Shown here: in pieces, positions 11,011-19,545 of the stretch | Numbering within the stretch: the first letter of the stretch is position 1 | Layout: every line of letters begins with the position of its first letter | Origin: Planctomycetota bacterium | Lineage (GTDB): Bacteria > Planctomycetota > Planctomycetia > Pirellulales > UBA1268 | Assembly (NCBI GenBank): GCA_018970605.1 | Contig: JAGWWA010000015.1 | Coordinates: 1 to 36,309, forward strand | DNA: 36,309 nucleotides | Direction: 5' to 3' | Made by a program: the position numbers and the translations under genes | The notes under the pieces: generated by a model | Seen by the model: only the letters and a program-made list of their open reading frames with translations | Database searches by the model: none | Told to the model about the DNA's origin: nothing

Positions 11011-11941
11011 CCTGCTGCCGGATCCGCTCCGCTTCCTTCCGCGGATCGAAGGCGACTCGTGGTACCGGCTTCGACACCGGACGGCGGGCGGCCGCGGCTG
11101 CATCGCGAGGATCGGCTTCCTGATGAGCAGCCGGTTGCACGCGGCTCGCTGCGGGCCGCTGACCGATCGGCCGCTGCGCCAGCGGCCGCTGCGCGGGGAT
11201 TTGGCCGGCGGTGACGGGAATCTTGCGGCGAACCTTCGTGGCCGCCGATTCGTCGAAGAGGTTTTCGTCTTGAGGCCGCGGCTTCGCCGGAGCCGCTTCG
11301 GGCTGAACTGGCTTGGCATCCGCCTCGGGCACCGGAGCCGGAGCGGCGGGCTCCACCCGTGCGGCGGCAGGGTCGGCGGCTTCGGTCGCGGGAGCCTGAG
11401 GCTCCGGAGCCTCAGGCTCCGGCGGCAGTGCCGCCCGTGGTTCCTGCGTCGCCGAGTCGCCCGCCGGATAATCGGGCTCCGGCAACTCCGATGCCTTCGG
11501 CCCCAGCGACTCCTCGTCAGGGCCGGGCACCGATGACTTCGGCGGCTTCACAGGCGTTGCCGCCTGCTCGTTCGACACCGGCACGACACCAGCACCCGGC
11601 CAGCGACGCCACTGGGTCCCATAGAAGCCGAACGTGCTCGGACGCACCGGACAGTAGGGCACGCAGGCACCGTCGCGGCAGTCGCGATGGTGGCCGTGCT
11701 TGCAGCCGGCGGGACCGCACTGACGACAGGCTCCTCCGGCTGGCTGGACGGAGTGATCCACGATCGTGCGCGCCGCTTGAGTTTGCTGAGCAGCCGCGGC
11801 CCGTCGCTGGCTGGCCGTGAGCGTCGGCGATGCCGCCTGCGCCGTCACGGCGAGCAGGGCGAGCAGCGGAAGAGCCTGCACGGCCTTGCGAACCACCATG
11901 GACGGAAGGGGCCTGCTTGCCGGCGGGATGAAGGTGGTCAT
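11003..11941 (-). CDS. Secreted Cys-rich/Pro-rich protein of unknown function
   Basis: 312 residues, function not recognised. It begins with a signal peptide: positive and hydrophobic VVRKAVQALPLLALLAV ending in TAQA, about residues 16-35. A Gln/Ala-rich segment follows, then a compact Cys/His cluster (CRQCGPAGCKHGHHRDC) running on to DGACVPYCP, which could bind metal or form disulfides. Next is an aromatic patch FGFYGTQWRRWPG, which I associate with planctomycetal exported proteins (recollection, not checked). The rest is a low-complexity Pro/Glu/Ala region and a basic C-terminus. The ATG at 11941 has GAGGA upstream; an internal ATG at 11899 would still keep the signal peptide. It is transcribed away from the large TPR gene, and the 279-nt spacer should hold both promoters. 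Confidence 0.75.
   Translation of the reverse strand: MTTFIPPASRPLPSMVVRKAVQALPLLALLAVTAQAASPTLTASQRRAAAAQQTQAARTIVDHSVQPAGGACRQCGPAGCKHGHHRDCRDGACVPYCPVRPSTFGFYGTQWRRWPGAGVVPVSNEQAATPVKPPKSSVPGPDEESLGPKASELPEPDYPAGDSATQEPRAALPPEPEAPEPQAPATEAADPAAARVEPAAPAPVPEADAKPVQPEAAPAKPRPQDENLFDESAATKVRRKIPVTAGQIPAQRPLAQRPIGQRPAASRVQPAAHQEADPRDAAAAARRPVSKPVPRVAFDPRKEAERIRQQAR
11391..11420. repeat. Perfect 30-bp palindrome inside the secreted-protein gene
   Basis: The sequence equals its own reverse complement over 30 bases. It is two 15-bp blocks (GGAGCCTGAGGCTCC and GGAGCCTCAGGCTCC). On the coding strand it encodes a duplicated PEPEA/PEPQA pentapeptide, so it most likely arose from slippage in a Pro-Glu-Ala codon run. 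Confidence 0.8.
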
Positions 11942-12220
11942 CGGAACGGTCCTCGAGGCTGTGAACCGGGCCTCTCGCAGCCCGGGAGCCCGATCGGCCG
12001 CAGGGTCATCCCAGCCGGCACGATCAGCACCGTCGTTGCTATCGTCACAACCGGACCTGAATCTTTGGTGATTTCCGTGCCGCGACGAGTCGGGGGAAGC
12101 ACGCTCTCTGCCAGCCCGTGCGGTTCGTGGAATCCGCCCCCCGGCGGCTGTTAGACTCTGGACTTCTTCCACCCCAGCCCGGCACCGCCGGCTTCTGCCG
12201 CCTTTTTGAGTCCCGCTCCC

Positions 12221-15200
12221 GTGAAACGGATCAACCTCAAGTTTCTGCTCATTCTCCTCGCCGCCTTGGTGGTGGGCACCGCCGGTCTCTTTTTCCTGAG
12301 GCGGTTTCAGGTTCTGCGCAACTCCGGCAACCTGGCCAGTCTGGCGAAGCAACGACTCGATGAGGGCAAGCCGGCCGAGGCGATCACGCTCTACGCCCGC
12401 TACATCGGCCTCCGTCCTGAAGACGACGCGGCGTTTGCCGAATACGCGAAACTCATTCTCGCCCGGGCCGACGCGCCTGACGCCACCCGCAACGACCTCG
12501 CCCGCGCCTACAACACGCTCGAAACGGCGGTTCGGCGAAATCCGGACAACGACGATCTCCGCCGACGGCTCGCCGAGTTTCAACTGCGAATCGGCCGGTC
12601 GACCGATGCCCGCGAACACCTCGAGGTCCTGAAGGAACGGCTCGAGTCCGGCGAACTGAAGGACGTGCCCGCCTCACCCGACGAGGAAGGTCGCAAGCCG
12701 CTCGACGCAGACCTCATCGCCATCCTCACCGCCAGGTCGTTGCTGGGGACGAGCGACTTCGAGGAGGCCGCGAAACTCGTCTCCGGGATGGTCGGCTTTG
12801 ACATGGAAACGCGGACGTTCTCCGCCGAGGCTTCGACGACTGCGGCGACGGAGGCGTATCTGATGCTGGGTGCGATCCTCGAGGATCGGCTCAACGACAA
12901 GGATGCGGCAAGCAAGGTGCTCGATCGACTGGTCGAGGATCAGGCCAAGGACGTGCAGGCGTGGCTGGCCCGCAGCAGCTGGCACCGCCAGCACGGCAAC
13001 CTCGATGCCGCGGAGGCCGACATCAATCAGGCGATTCAACTCGAACCCGACAACGTCAACAGCGTCTTCGCGGGGTTCGAACTCGCCCTGGCCAGGAAGG
13101 ATTTCGAGGCCGCCGGGGCCCTTGCCGAGAGGGGCCGGGAGCTGTCGCCGCGGGATGAGCGGGCCTATCGCGGCCTCGCGGCCGTGGCACTTCAGCGCGG
13201 CGACCTTGCCACCGCGGAACAGGTGCTCCTCGACGGGATCGAACAACTCCCGACCAAGGCTTCGCTGCTGCTGATGCTCTGCGACACCCTGCTCCAGCAG
13301 AACAAGCTCGAGGAGGTCGCCCAGTCGATCGCCCGCATCAAGGAACTCTACGGCGCCTCGAGCCCGGCCGTGGGCCTGCTCGAAGGCCGGCTGCTGGTGG
13401 CACAGCGAAAGTGGGCCGACGCCAAGGCGAAGCTGGAACTGGTCCGGCCGCTGGTCATCGGCGCGCCCGACCTGGTGCGGCAGGTCGATCTCTACCTCGG
13501 CCAGTGCCACGCCAACCTCGACGAGTTCGATGCTCAACTGGACGTCAACCGTCGCGTGCTCAGCGAGGACCCGAGTTCGCTGGCTGCCCGTGCCGGCACC
13601 GCCGCGGCGTTGGCGGCGGCTGGCAAGCCGGATGAGGCCCTCGCCGAGTTCGAGGCGATCGCGGCAGCGCTGCCAGCCGAGCGGCTCGCCACGGTTCCCC
13701 AGGTCTGGTATCCGCTCCTCCAGCTCCGCATGCAGCAGCAGGCGAAGCAGCCGGTGGCGCAGCGAGACTGGAGTAGCGTCGACCAGCTGATCGATTCCCT
13801 CGAGCAGTCGGCCGCGATGACGTCGACCCAACTGGCCCTGCTGCGGGCAGACGTGCTCGTCCGCAAGGGGGAGATCGAGTCGGCGCGGGAGATCCTCGAG
13901 CAGGCGGCTCGCGAAGACGGCGGGCCGCAGGTCTGGGCAGCCCTCACGATGCTCGTGCTCCGCACGGAGGGCAGCGAAGCGGCCGCAGCCGTGCTCGATC
14001 GCGTGCCCGCAGATGTCGCGGCATCCGCGGCCCTGCTCACCGTCCGAGCGCAGGTGTCGGCCGGCCGCGATCCTGAAACCCGCGCCCAGGATCTGGCCGC
14101 GATCGAGAAGCAGGCGGAGAGCCTCGAGACCAGCGACGAGGTCGCGAACGTGCTCTCGACGATCGCCGCCATCTACCTGTCGAACGGCGACTTGGCGCCG
14201 GCCGAGCGGCTGTGGCGAGACATCGCCAAGCGGCAGCCGGACAACATCCGGGCCCGCGAGGCGGTGCTCGAACTCGTCATCAACCAAAACGACATCGAAG
14301 GTGCCAAAGTGGCGGCGGCCGACGTCGCCGAGACGGCAGGCGGCACCTCGGCCCGGGCCCGTGTCGCCGAAGCCAGCGTGAAGATCTTCGAGGTGCGTGA
14401 GTCGCAGAAGAAGCGGCTGAAGTCGGGCGACTCCGACACCGCATTGACGCCCGAGGAACAGCGACTGGTGGACGAGGCCCGCAACATGCTCATCGAGGCG
14501 GAGAACGACCGCCCTGGCTGGGGCCAGATCCAGACGCTGTTCGCGGAAATCGACTCGCTCCGCGGCAACACGCTCGGCGCCATCGATCGACTCAAGAAGG
14601 CGGTGGCCCTCGGGCCTTCCAACCCCGCGGTGGTTCGACGTCTGGTGGCCCTGCTCTATACGGTGAACCGGCTGGAGGAGGCGCAGGCGATGCTGGCCAC
14701 GCTGGGCGCCGAAGGAGAGGTCGGTTCCGACCGACTCACCGCCGAGAGGGAACTCCAGGCCGGCAAGGTCGATGAGGCGATCGCCATGGCGGAACGAAGC
14801 GTGGCGAAGGACTCCACCAACGCCGACGACCTCCTCTGGCTCGGCCAGCTGCTCGACCGATCCGGCAAGAAGGAACGCGCCGGCGAGGTGCTGCTCCAGG
14901 CCACGCAGGCCGCGCCCGAACGCTCCGACGTGCAACTGGCCCTGTTCTCGCATCAGGCCGCCACGGGCAAGAAGCAGGCGGCGGAGCGGACGCTGGAGCG
15001 GGCGACCGAACTGATGGAGCCGCCGCAGAAGCAACTCGCCCTCGGTCAGGGGCTCGAGATGCTCGGGCGGCTCGACGACAGCGAGGCTTCATTCCGCGAG
15101 GCCGTGAAGGTCGCGCCGGACAACCTCGAAACGCATCGGGCCCTCGCCTCGTTCCTGGTCCGCTGCGGCCGCCTCGCGCCGGCACAGGAATCGCTGCAGG

Positions 15201-16597
15201 TCATTCTCGACTCCAAGGACGACTCGAAGGTGGCCAACGCGACGAAGGCGTGGGCGCGGCGACTGAGCGCCGAACTGATCGCCGAGCGCGGAAGTTTCCG
15301 AGAGATGCAGCGGGCGATGGACCTGCTCAAACTCAACGTGGACGACAAGGGAGAGGTGGCCCTCGACGACGCCCTGCTGCAGGTCAAACTCCTCACGAAC
15401 CGCCCCGAGCCCGCCAGTTGGAAGCGGGCCATCACCATCCTGGAGGATCTCGCCCGCCGCCAGCCGCTCGTCATGGGACAGCGGATCATGCTCGCCCAGT
15501 TGCAGGAAAAGGTGGGACGCTGGGATGAATGCCGCAACGAACTGATCGCCGTCACGGCCGCCCCCAACGTGCCCCCGGCCTATGTGGCGATGCTGATCGA
15601 GAAGATGATCGACCACGGGGAGATCGTCCCCGGCCGCCAGTGGCTCTCACGGCTACAGAAGTCGACTCCCGATTCGGCCATCACCATCGCCCTCGAGGCC
15701 AAGCTCGCCATCGCCGAAAACGACCGGAAACTCGCCGCCGAAGCGGCCCGCAAGCTCATGCCTGGCGGCGTGGTGTCGGGCAGCGAACCGGGCCAGCTCA
15801 ACGCCGTGGCGAGACTCATGGAGCAGCTCGGCTTTCCCAAGGCCGCGGACAAGGTTTTCACGCAGTTCGCCGAACTCTCGCCAGAGGGCGCCGTGGCCCG
15901 CGCCGAGTTCCTTGGCAGGCAGAAGCGGGCCGAGGAGGCCCTCGACATCCTCGAGGCCCGTTGGGACGACCTGTCGCTGGAACGCGTGCTCGCCACCGCC
16001 GTGCAGGTGGCCCGCGTCCAGGACGACCCCAAGGCATGGACCTCCAGGATCGAGCCGTGGTTCGCCAAGGCCAAGAGGGTTGACCCCGGCTCCGTCGTGA
16101 TCGAACTGCTGGAGGCGGAACTCCTCTCCCTCGACGCGAAACTCGAGGATGCGGAAAAGATCTACCGCAATCTGCTCAGCAAGACCGACATGGACACGAC
16201 TCAGAAGGCGATCATTTCGAACAATCTCGCCTTCCACCTCGCGAAGCCGGGGTCGACCGCCGAGGCGCGAAAGCTGATCGACGCGGCCATCGACGAACTC
16301 GGCCCGCTTCCCGACCTGCTCGACACCCGCGGCATGATCCACATGGCGGCAGGCGAGAGCCAGGAGGCGGTGGCCGACTTCTCCGAGGCGGTCCTCCAGC
16401 CGACCGATGTGAAGTTTCTCCATCTGGCCTGGGCGCAGTTCGAAACGGGCGACAAGCCGGCAGCGAAGGCGTCGCTCGAAGCCGGCCGCCGCCGTGGACT
16501 GACCGCATCGCGATTGTCGCCGGAGGATCGCGATCGGCTGGCCAAACTCGAGGCTGCATTCGGCCAGCAGGCCGAAACCGTTGCCCCGCAGGGCTGA
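12221..16597 (+). CDS. Large membrane-anchored tetratricopeptide-repeat protein
   Basis: 1458 residues. A short basic N-terminus (VKRINLK) precedes one transmembrane segment, about residues 7-27 (FLLILLAALVVGTAGLFFL). Nearly all the rest is alpha-helical TPR-like repeats, with recurring patterns such as A..LY.RYI.L.P.D, A...I..AI.L.P.N and LEEAQAML. The topology suggests a small cytoplasmic tail and a very long periplasmic protein-binding solenoid. No enzymatic domain is seen. The GTG at 12221 gives a clean signal-anchor; a TTG at 12206 would add MSPAP. It resembles the large TPR scaffolds of envelope assembly or exopolysaccharide systems, but no such partner genes are adjacent, so no function is assigned. 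The stop codon lies inside a 19-bp tandem duplication. Confidence 0.85.
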   Translation: MKRINLKFLLILLAALVVGTAGLFFLRRFQVLRNSGNLASLAKQRLDEGKPAEAITLYARYIGLRPEDDAAFAEYAKLILARADAPDATRNDLARAYNTLETAVRRNPDNDDLRRRLAEFQLRIGRSTDAREHLEVLKERLESGELKDVPASPDEEGRKPLDADLIAILTARSLLGTSDFEEAAKLVSGMVGFDMETRTFSAEASTTAATEAYLMLGAILEDRLNDKDAASKVLDRLVEDQAKDVQAWLARSSWHRQHGNLDAAEADINQAIQLEPDNVNSVFAGFELALARKDFEAAGALAERGRELSPRDERAYRGLAAVALQRGDLATAEQVLLDGIEQLPTKASLLLMLCDTLLQQNKLEEVAQSIARIKELYGASSPAVGLLEGRLLVAQRKWADAKAKLELVRPLVIGAPDLVRQVDLYLGQCHANLDEFDAQLDVNRRVLSEDPSSLAARAGTAAALAAAGKPDEALAEFEAIAAALPAERLATVPQVWYPLLQLRMQQQAKQPVAQRDWSSVDQLIDSLEQSAAMTSTQLALLRADVLVRKGEIESAREILEQAAREDGGPQVWAALTMLVLRTEGSEAAAAVLDRVPADVAASAALLTVRAQVSAGRDPETRAQDLAAIEKQAESLETSDEVANVLSTIAAIYLSNGDLAPAERLWRDIAKRQPDNIRAREAVLELVINQNDIEGAKVAAADVAETAGGTSARARVAEASVKIFEVRESQKKRLKSGDSDTALTPEEQRLVDEARNMLIEAENDRPGWGQIQTLFAEIDSLRGNTLGAIDRLKKAVALGPSNPAVVRRLVALLYTVNRLEEAQAMLATLGAEGEVGSDRLTAERELQAGKVDEAIAMAERSVAKDSTNADDLLWLGQLLDRSGKKERAGEVLLQATQAAPERSDVQLALFSHQAATGKKQAAERTLERATELMEPPQKQLALGQGLEMLGRLDDSEASFREAVKVAPDNLETHRALASFLVRCGRLAPAQESLQVILDSKDDSKVANATKAWARRLSAELIAERGSFREMQRAMDLLKLNVDDKGEVALDDALLQVKLLTNRPEPASWKRAITILEDLARRQPLVMGQRIMLAQLQEKVGRWDECRNELIAVTAAPNVPPAYVAMLIEKMIDHGEIVPGRQWLSRLQKSTPDSAITIALEAKLAIAENDRKLAAEAARKLMPGGVVSGSEPGQLNAVARLMEQLGFPKAADKVFTQFAELSPEGAVARAEFLGRQKRAEEALDILEARWDDLSLERVLATAVQVARVQDDPKAWTSRIEPWFAKAKRVDPGSVVIELLEAELLSLDAKLEDAEKIYRNLLSKTDMDTTQKAIISNNLAFHLAKPGSTAEARKLIDAAIDELGPLPDLLDTRGMIHMAAGESQEAVADFSEAVLQPTDVKFLHLAWAQFETGDKPAAKASLEAGRRRGLTASRLSPEDRDRLAKLEAAFGQQAETVAPQG

Positions 16598-16619
16598 TGG
16601 TGCCCCGCAGGGCTGATGA
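16582..16619 (+). repeat. 19-bp tandem duplication across the TPR gene stop codon
   Basis: Two adjacent copies (16582-16600 and 16601-16619) of TGCCCCGCAGGGCTGATGG, differing only at the last base. The first copy contains the TGA stop of the large TPR gene, so the second is untranslated. It looks like a recent slippage duplication. The remaining bases to 16702 show nothing I can identify. Confidence 0.8.
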
Positions 16620-16702
16620 TGGCCCGCATTGGCAACCGAATCACCGATGGGCCGACGCCCGTCGGGCGATGGCGTCAGCCAGTCACGTCATCCCCGGTCG
16701 CG

Positions 16703-17014
16703 TCATCCTTGCAGCATCCTCGATCGGGCGAGGGCGTCTTCGGCTTCGGGAATCATCCCTGCCCGCATACAGGCGACGCTGAGTGCCGTGAAGCTAAACG
16801 GATCCTTCGGTTCCAGTTCCACCACCCGCCGCGCGTGCCGTACCGCATCCTGATGCCGCTCCAGCCTGGTGCACCACGCGGCCAGGGCGGAATGGGCGAG
16901 GGCGAAGTCCGGGTCGTCCGCCACCACCGCCTCGAGCATGGCCACCGCTCCGGCGAGGTCGCCCGCGTCCTTGCAGCGCTCCGCGGCAGCGTATCGTTCG
17001 TCGCGAGAATCCAT
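16703..17014 (-). CDS. Small TPR protein
   Basis: 103 residues forming about two to three TPR units with little else: ERYAAAERCKDAGDLAGAVAML, then ALAHSALAAWCTRLERHQDAVRH, then FSFTALSVACMRAGMIPEAEDAL. No signal peptide or membrane segment, so probably a cytoplasmic adaptor. The ATG at 17014 has GAGGTG about 7 nt upstream; an ATG at 17056 would add 14 residues that do not extend the repeat. It converges with the large TPR gene and is divergent from lpxA. The partner is unknown. Confidence 0.75.
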   Translation of the reverse strand: MDSRDERYAAAERCKDAGDLAGAVAMLEAVVADDPDFALAHSALAAWCTRLERHQDAVRHARRVVELEPKDPFSFTALSVACMRAGMIPEAEDALARSRMLQG

Positions 17015-17242
17015 GGTCAGCACCTCGGGTCGGCAGGGTAGCCGGCTGGCAGTCATGCCGTCCGACCTCGCGAGTATAGGGCCACGGCGGAGCCTGGGGA
17101 GACTGGGAGGGCGAACCCGCTACGGACGACGGGGGGAGCCGGGAAGGGTGTCCGCCCGGTGTGAAACTGGCATTGAATCCAGCCGCCCGTCGAGCCGATA
17201 AACCCACGGTTTCCCACGCCATGCTGCATTGAAAGGGGCCCC

Positions 17243-18091
17243 GTGAGCATCCACCCGATGGCCGTTGTGAGCCCGGATGCACGACTTGGGGTCGGCGTGA
17301 AGATCGGGGCCTTCGCCACCGTCGAAGACGACGTCGAACTCGGCGACTTCTGCACCGTCGCCAGCGGGGCGGTGATCAAGGCGGGCGTGAGCGCCGGATG
17401 CCACAATGAGTTTCTCGAGCATGCGGTGATCGGCGGCGCACCGCAGCATGTCGCACGACCGCAGCAGATCGGCCGCGTGCGGATCGGCGACCACAACGTC
17501 TTTCGGGAGCACGTCACCATCCACCGCGCCCTGAAGACCGGCACGTTCACGCTCGTCGGCGATCACAACTACGTGATGGCAGGGACACACTTCGGCCACG
17601 ATGTCGTCGTCGGCAGCAACTCCATCTTCGCGAACGGGGCCCTGCTGGGCGGCCACGTGACGATCGAGGACCGGGCGTTCGTGTCGGGCGCCGTCGCCGT
17701 GCACCAGTTCTGCAGGGTCGGAAGGCTGGCCATGGTCGGTGGCCACGCCCGCATCGTGCAGGATGTGCCTCCGTACATGCTCGTCGATGGCCAGACCGGT
17801 TGCATCGTCGGCCTGAACGTCGTCGGCCTGCGGCGGAGCGGGCACGCCGCCGAGGACATCGCCGAACTGAAGGCGGCCTATCGGGTGGTCTATCGCCGCG
17901 GACTCCCGTGGAAGGAAGTGCTCGACGTGCTCGATCAGGAGTTCGCGAGCGGCCCGGTGCGGCACCTGCGGCAGTTCCTCTCGGGCGGCAGCCGCGGCTT
18001 CGCCCAGGAGCGGCGGGTGCCTCCATCCACGACCCTGCGGCTGCGTGTGCCCGAGGAAGAGGCTGCCATCATCCGGGCCCGCGCCGGCTGA
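17243..18091 (+). CDS. lpxA: LpxA-like acyl-[ACP]-UDP-N-acetylglucosamine O-acyltransferase
   Basis: Left-handed beta-helix acyltransferase of 282 residues that, by family, adds the first 3-hydroxyacyl chain to UDP-GlcNAc in lipid A synthesis. Hexapeptide repeats start at residue 1 (IHPMAVVSPDARLGVGVKIG). The active-site strip THFGHD has H116 and H119, matching E. coli H122 and H125. The block AVAVHQFCRVGRLAMVGG and QDVPPY are also conserved. The C-terminal helical part is longer and more divergent than in E. coli (262 aa). The GTG start is fixed by AAAGGGG at 17232-17238. No lpxD, fabZ or lpxC lies nearby, so a related acyltransferase role cannot be excluded. Its 3' end is 3 nt from the converging sigma-54 activator gene. 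Confidence 0.85.
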   Translation: MSIHPMAVVSPDARLGVGVKIGAFATVEDDVELGDFCTVASGAVIKAGVSAGCHNEFLEHAVIGGAPQHVARPQQIGRVRIGDHNVFREHVTIHRALKTGTFTLVGDHNYVMAGTHFGHDVVVGSNSIFANGALLGGHVTIEDRAFVSGAVAVHQFCRVGRLAMVGGHARIVQDVPPYMLVDGQTGCIVGLNVVGLRRSGHAAEDIAELKAAYRVVYRRGLPWKEVLDVLDQEFASGPVRHLRQFLSGGSRGFAQERRVPPSTTLRLRVPEEEAAIIRARAG

Positions 18092-18094
18092 TCG

Positions 18095-19258
18095 TCACTC
18101 CGCGGCCTCTTCAGACCCGCTGACTTCGTCGAGGCCATACCGCTCCAGTTTGCGGCGAAGCACCGAACGGTCGATGCCCAGCAACTTGGCCGCGAGCGAC
18201 TTGTTTTGCATGGTGGCGGCGAGCGTCTTTTCGAGGTGCATCCGCTCGACGTCCGCAAGCGTCGGCCAGGAGTCAGCCGTCGAAGCCTCGGCAGTAGCCG
18301 CCGGCTGGCCCTGAGGCTTGGCGGTTTCGGGGGCGACTTTCGGCTCCACCCGGTAGACACCCGGCAGCGGCGTCGCTGAGACGATACCGCGGGTCGCGGC
18401 CATCGCCATCTGGGCGGTGCTGCCCTGCGTCGGCGGCTCACCCGGGACGCCGCCCACCATCAGCCCCGACAGGGCATCGGGGTCGATGTGGTCGCCCGAG
18501 GAAAACATCACCGCCCGCTCGAGCACATTCTCGAGTTCGCGGACGTTGCCCGGCCACGAATACTGCTGGAGGATTTTGGTGGATTCCGGCGACAGGGCGC
18601 ACATCGGCATCCCGTGACGGGCGGAAAGTTCGGCCAGGTAGCGGGTGGCGAGCACCGGCACGTCCTCGATCCGCTCCCGGAGCGGGATCGTGCGAATGGC
18701 GACCACGTTCAGCCGGTAAAAGAGATCCTCGCGAAAGCGGCCGGCCTGCACCTCGGATGCGAGATCGCGATTGGTGGCCGCCAGCACCCGCACATCGACC
18801 GGAAGTTCCGCGTGGCTGCCAACAGGAACGACCACCCGCTGCTGCAGCACCCGCAGCAGTTTCGCCTGCAGTTCGAGTTCCATTTCCCCGATTTCGTCGA
18901 GGAAGATGGTGCCCGAGTCGGCGGCGCGGAAGCAGCCCAGCGTCGACGACGTGGCGCCCGTGAACGACCCCTTCACGTGCCCGAACATGTGGCTGGCGAA
19001 CAGCGTGCCGGTCGTCACCGCGCAGTCGACGGGAATGAAGGCCTTTTTCGAACGCATGCTGCAGGCGTGAATGGCCCGCGCGATCAACTCCTTGCCCGTC
19101 CCGCTGGGGCCGAGGATCAGCACGCTCGACTGGTGCACCGCCACCAGTTCGATCGACCGCCGAACCTGCTCGGCCCACGGCGATATCCCGACGATCCGCT
19201 GGATGGCGTCGTTCCCTGGCGACGTGCTGGCAACCGTCTCCATGGGAATGTCCGACAT
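18095..19258 (-). CDS. Sigma-54-dependent transcriptional activator without a receiver domain
   Basis: 387 residues. A leader of only about 20 residues precedes the AAA+ sigma-54 interaction domain. Visible motifs are Walker A GPSGTGKE (50-57), the sigma-54-contacting loop as GSFTGA (97-102, usually GAFTGA), and Walker B GTIFLDE (116-122). An arginine-finger region (FREDLFYRLN) and WPGNVRELEN follow. The C-terminal 45 residues form a Fis-type helix-turn-helix (KSLAAKLLGIDRSVLRRKL). An Ala/Pro-rich linker of about 90 residues separates the two. No receiver, PAS, GAF or V4R sensor is present, so control must come from expression level, a partner protein or the linker. It is divergent from the chemosensory operon, which suggests but does not prove that the operon is its target. 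Confidence 0.92.
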   Translation of the reverse strand: MSDIPMETVASTSPGNDAIQRIVGISPWAEQVRRSIELVAVHQSSVLILGPSGTGKELIARAIHACSMRSKKAFIPVDCAVTTGTLFASHMFGHVKGSFTGATSSTLGCFRAADSGTIFLDEIGEMELELQAKLLRVLQQRVVVPVGSHAELPVDVRVLAATNRDLASEVQAGRFREDLFYRLNVVAIRTIPLRERIEDVPVLATRYLAELSARHGMPMCALSPESTKILQQYSWPGNVRELENVLERAVMFSSGDHIDPDALSGLMVGGVPGEPPTQGSTAQMAMAATRGIVSATPLPGVYRVEPKVAPETAKPQGQPAATAEASTADSWPTLADVERMHLEKTLAATMQNKSLAAKLLGIDRSVLRRKLERYGLDEVSGSEEAAE

Positions 19259-19454
19259 CGTCGAACCAAGGGCGAGGGGGCATGGCGATCGGCACGACGA
19301 CAGCCGCGCCGTGCACCACCGTTTCTATACCCCATTGGGGATGGGCGGGCCAGCGACTGTACCGCCGGGACGTCCGCCTGGGCGGATTCTGAGGGTTGCA
19401 CCGTCGGGATGCGTCGTGAAAACGGGGCTGAAACTCGGGGCAAACACGGTTTTC

Positions 19455-19470
19455 TGGCCCGCGTGTCGCC
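19455..19470 (+). promoter_or_regulatory. Candidate sigma-54 promoter upstream of the chemosensory operon
   Basis: TGGCCCG-CGTG-TCGCC has the strict GG-N10-GC spacing and matches the -24/-12 consensus TGGCACG-N4-TTGCW at 9 of 12 defined positions. Transcription would begin near 19481, leaving a leader of about 65 nt before the ATG at 19546. The divergent neighbour is a sigma-54 activator, which supports the idea. In DNA this GC-rich a match of this quality can occur by chance. The 287-nt intergenic region holds no other gene. Confidence 0.3.
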
Positions 19471-19545
19471 CGGTCAGGAAAGATGGACAAAGATTGCAGG
19501 AGGTCCGCGGGCCATCCGCGACCCCTCCTTCCACCGCAGCGCATC

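Noticed and set aside
12674-15034. 786-codon minus-strand frame inside the TPR gene, and a similar 613-codon frame at 25808-27649 inside cheA
   Set aside because: Antisense to strongly motif-supported genes; composition is a mirror of the sense coding bias.
19485-19498. TGGACAAAGATTGCA near the upstream ATG as a sigma-54 promoter
   Set aside because: The -12 part is good but the GG to GC spacing is 9, not 10, and sigma-54 spacing is strict. A second candidate at 19290-19305 has correct spacing but a poor -12 element (CAGC).
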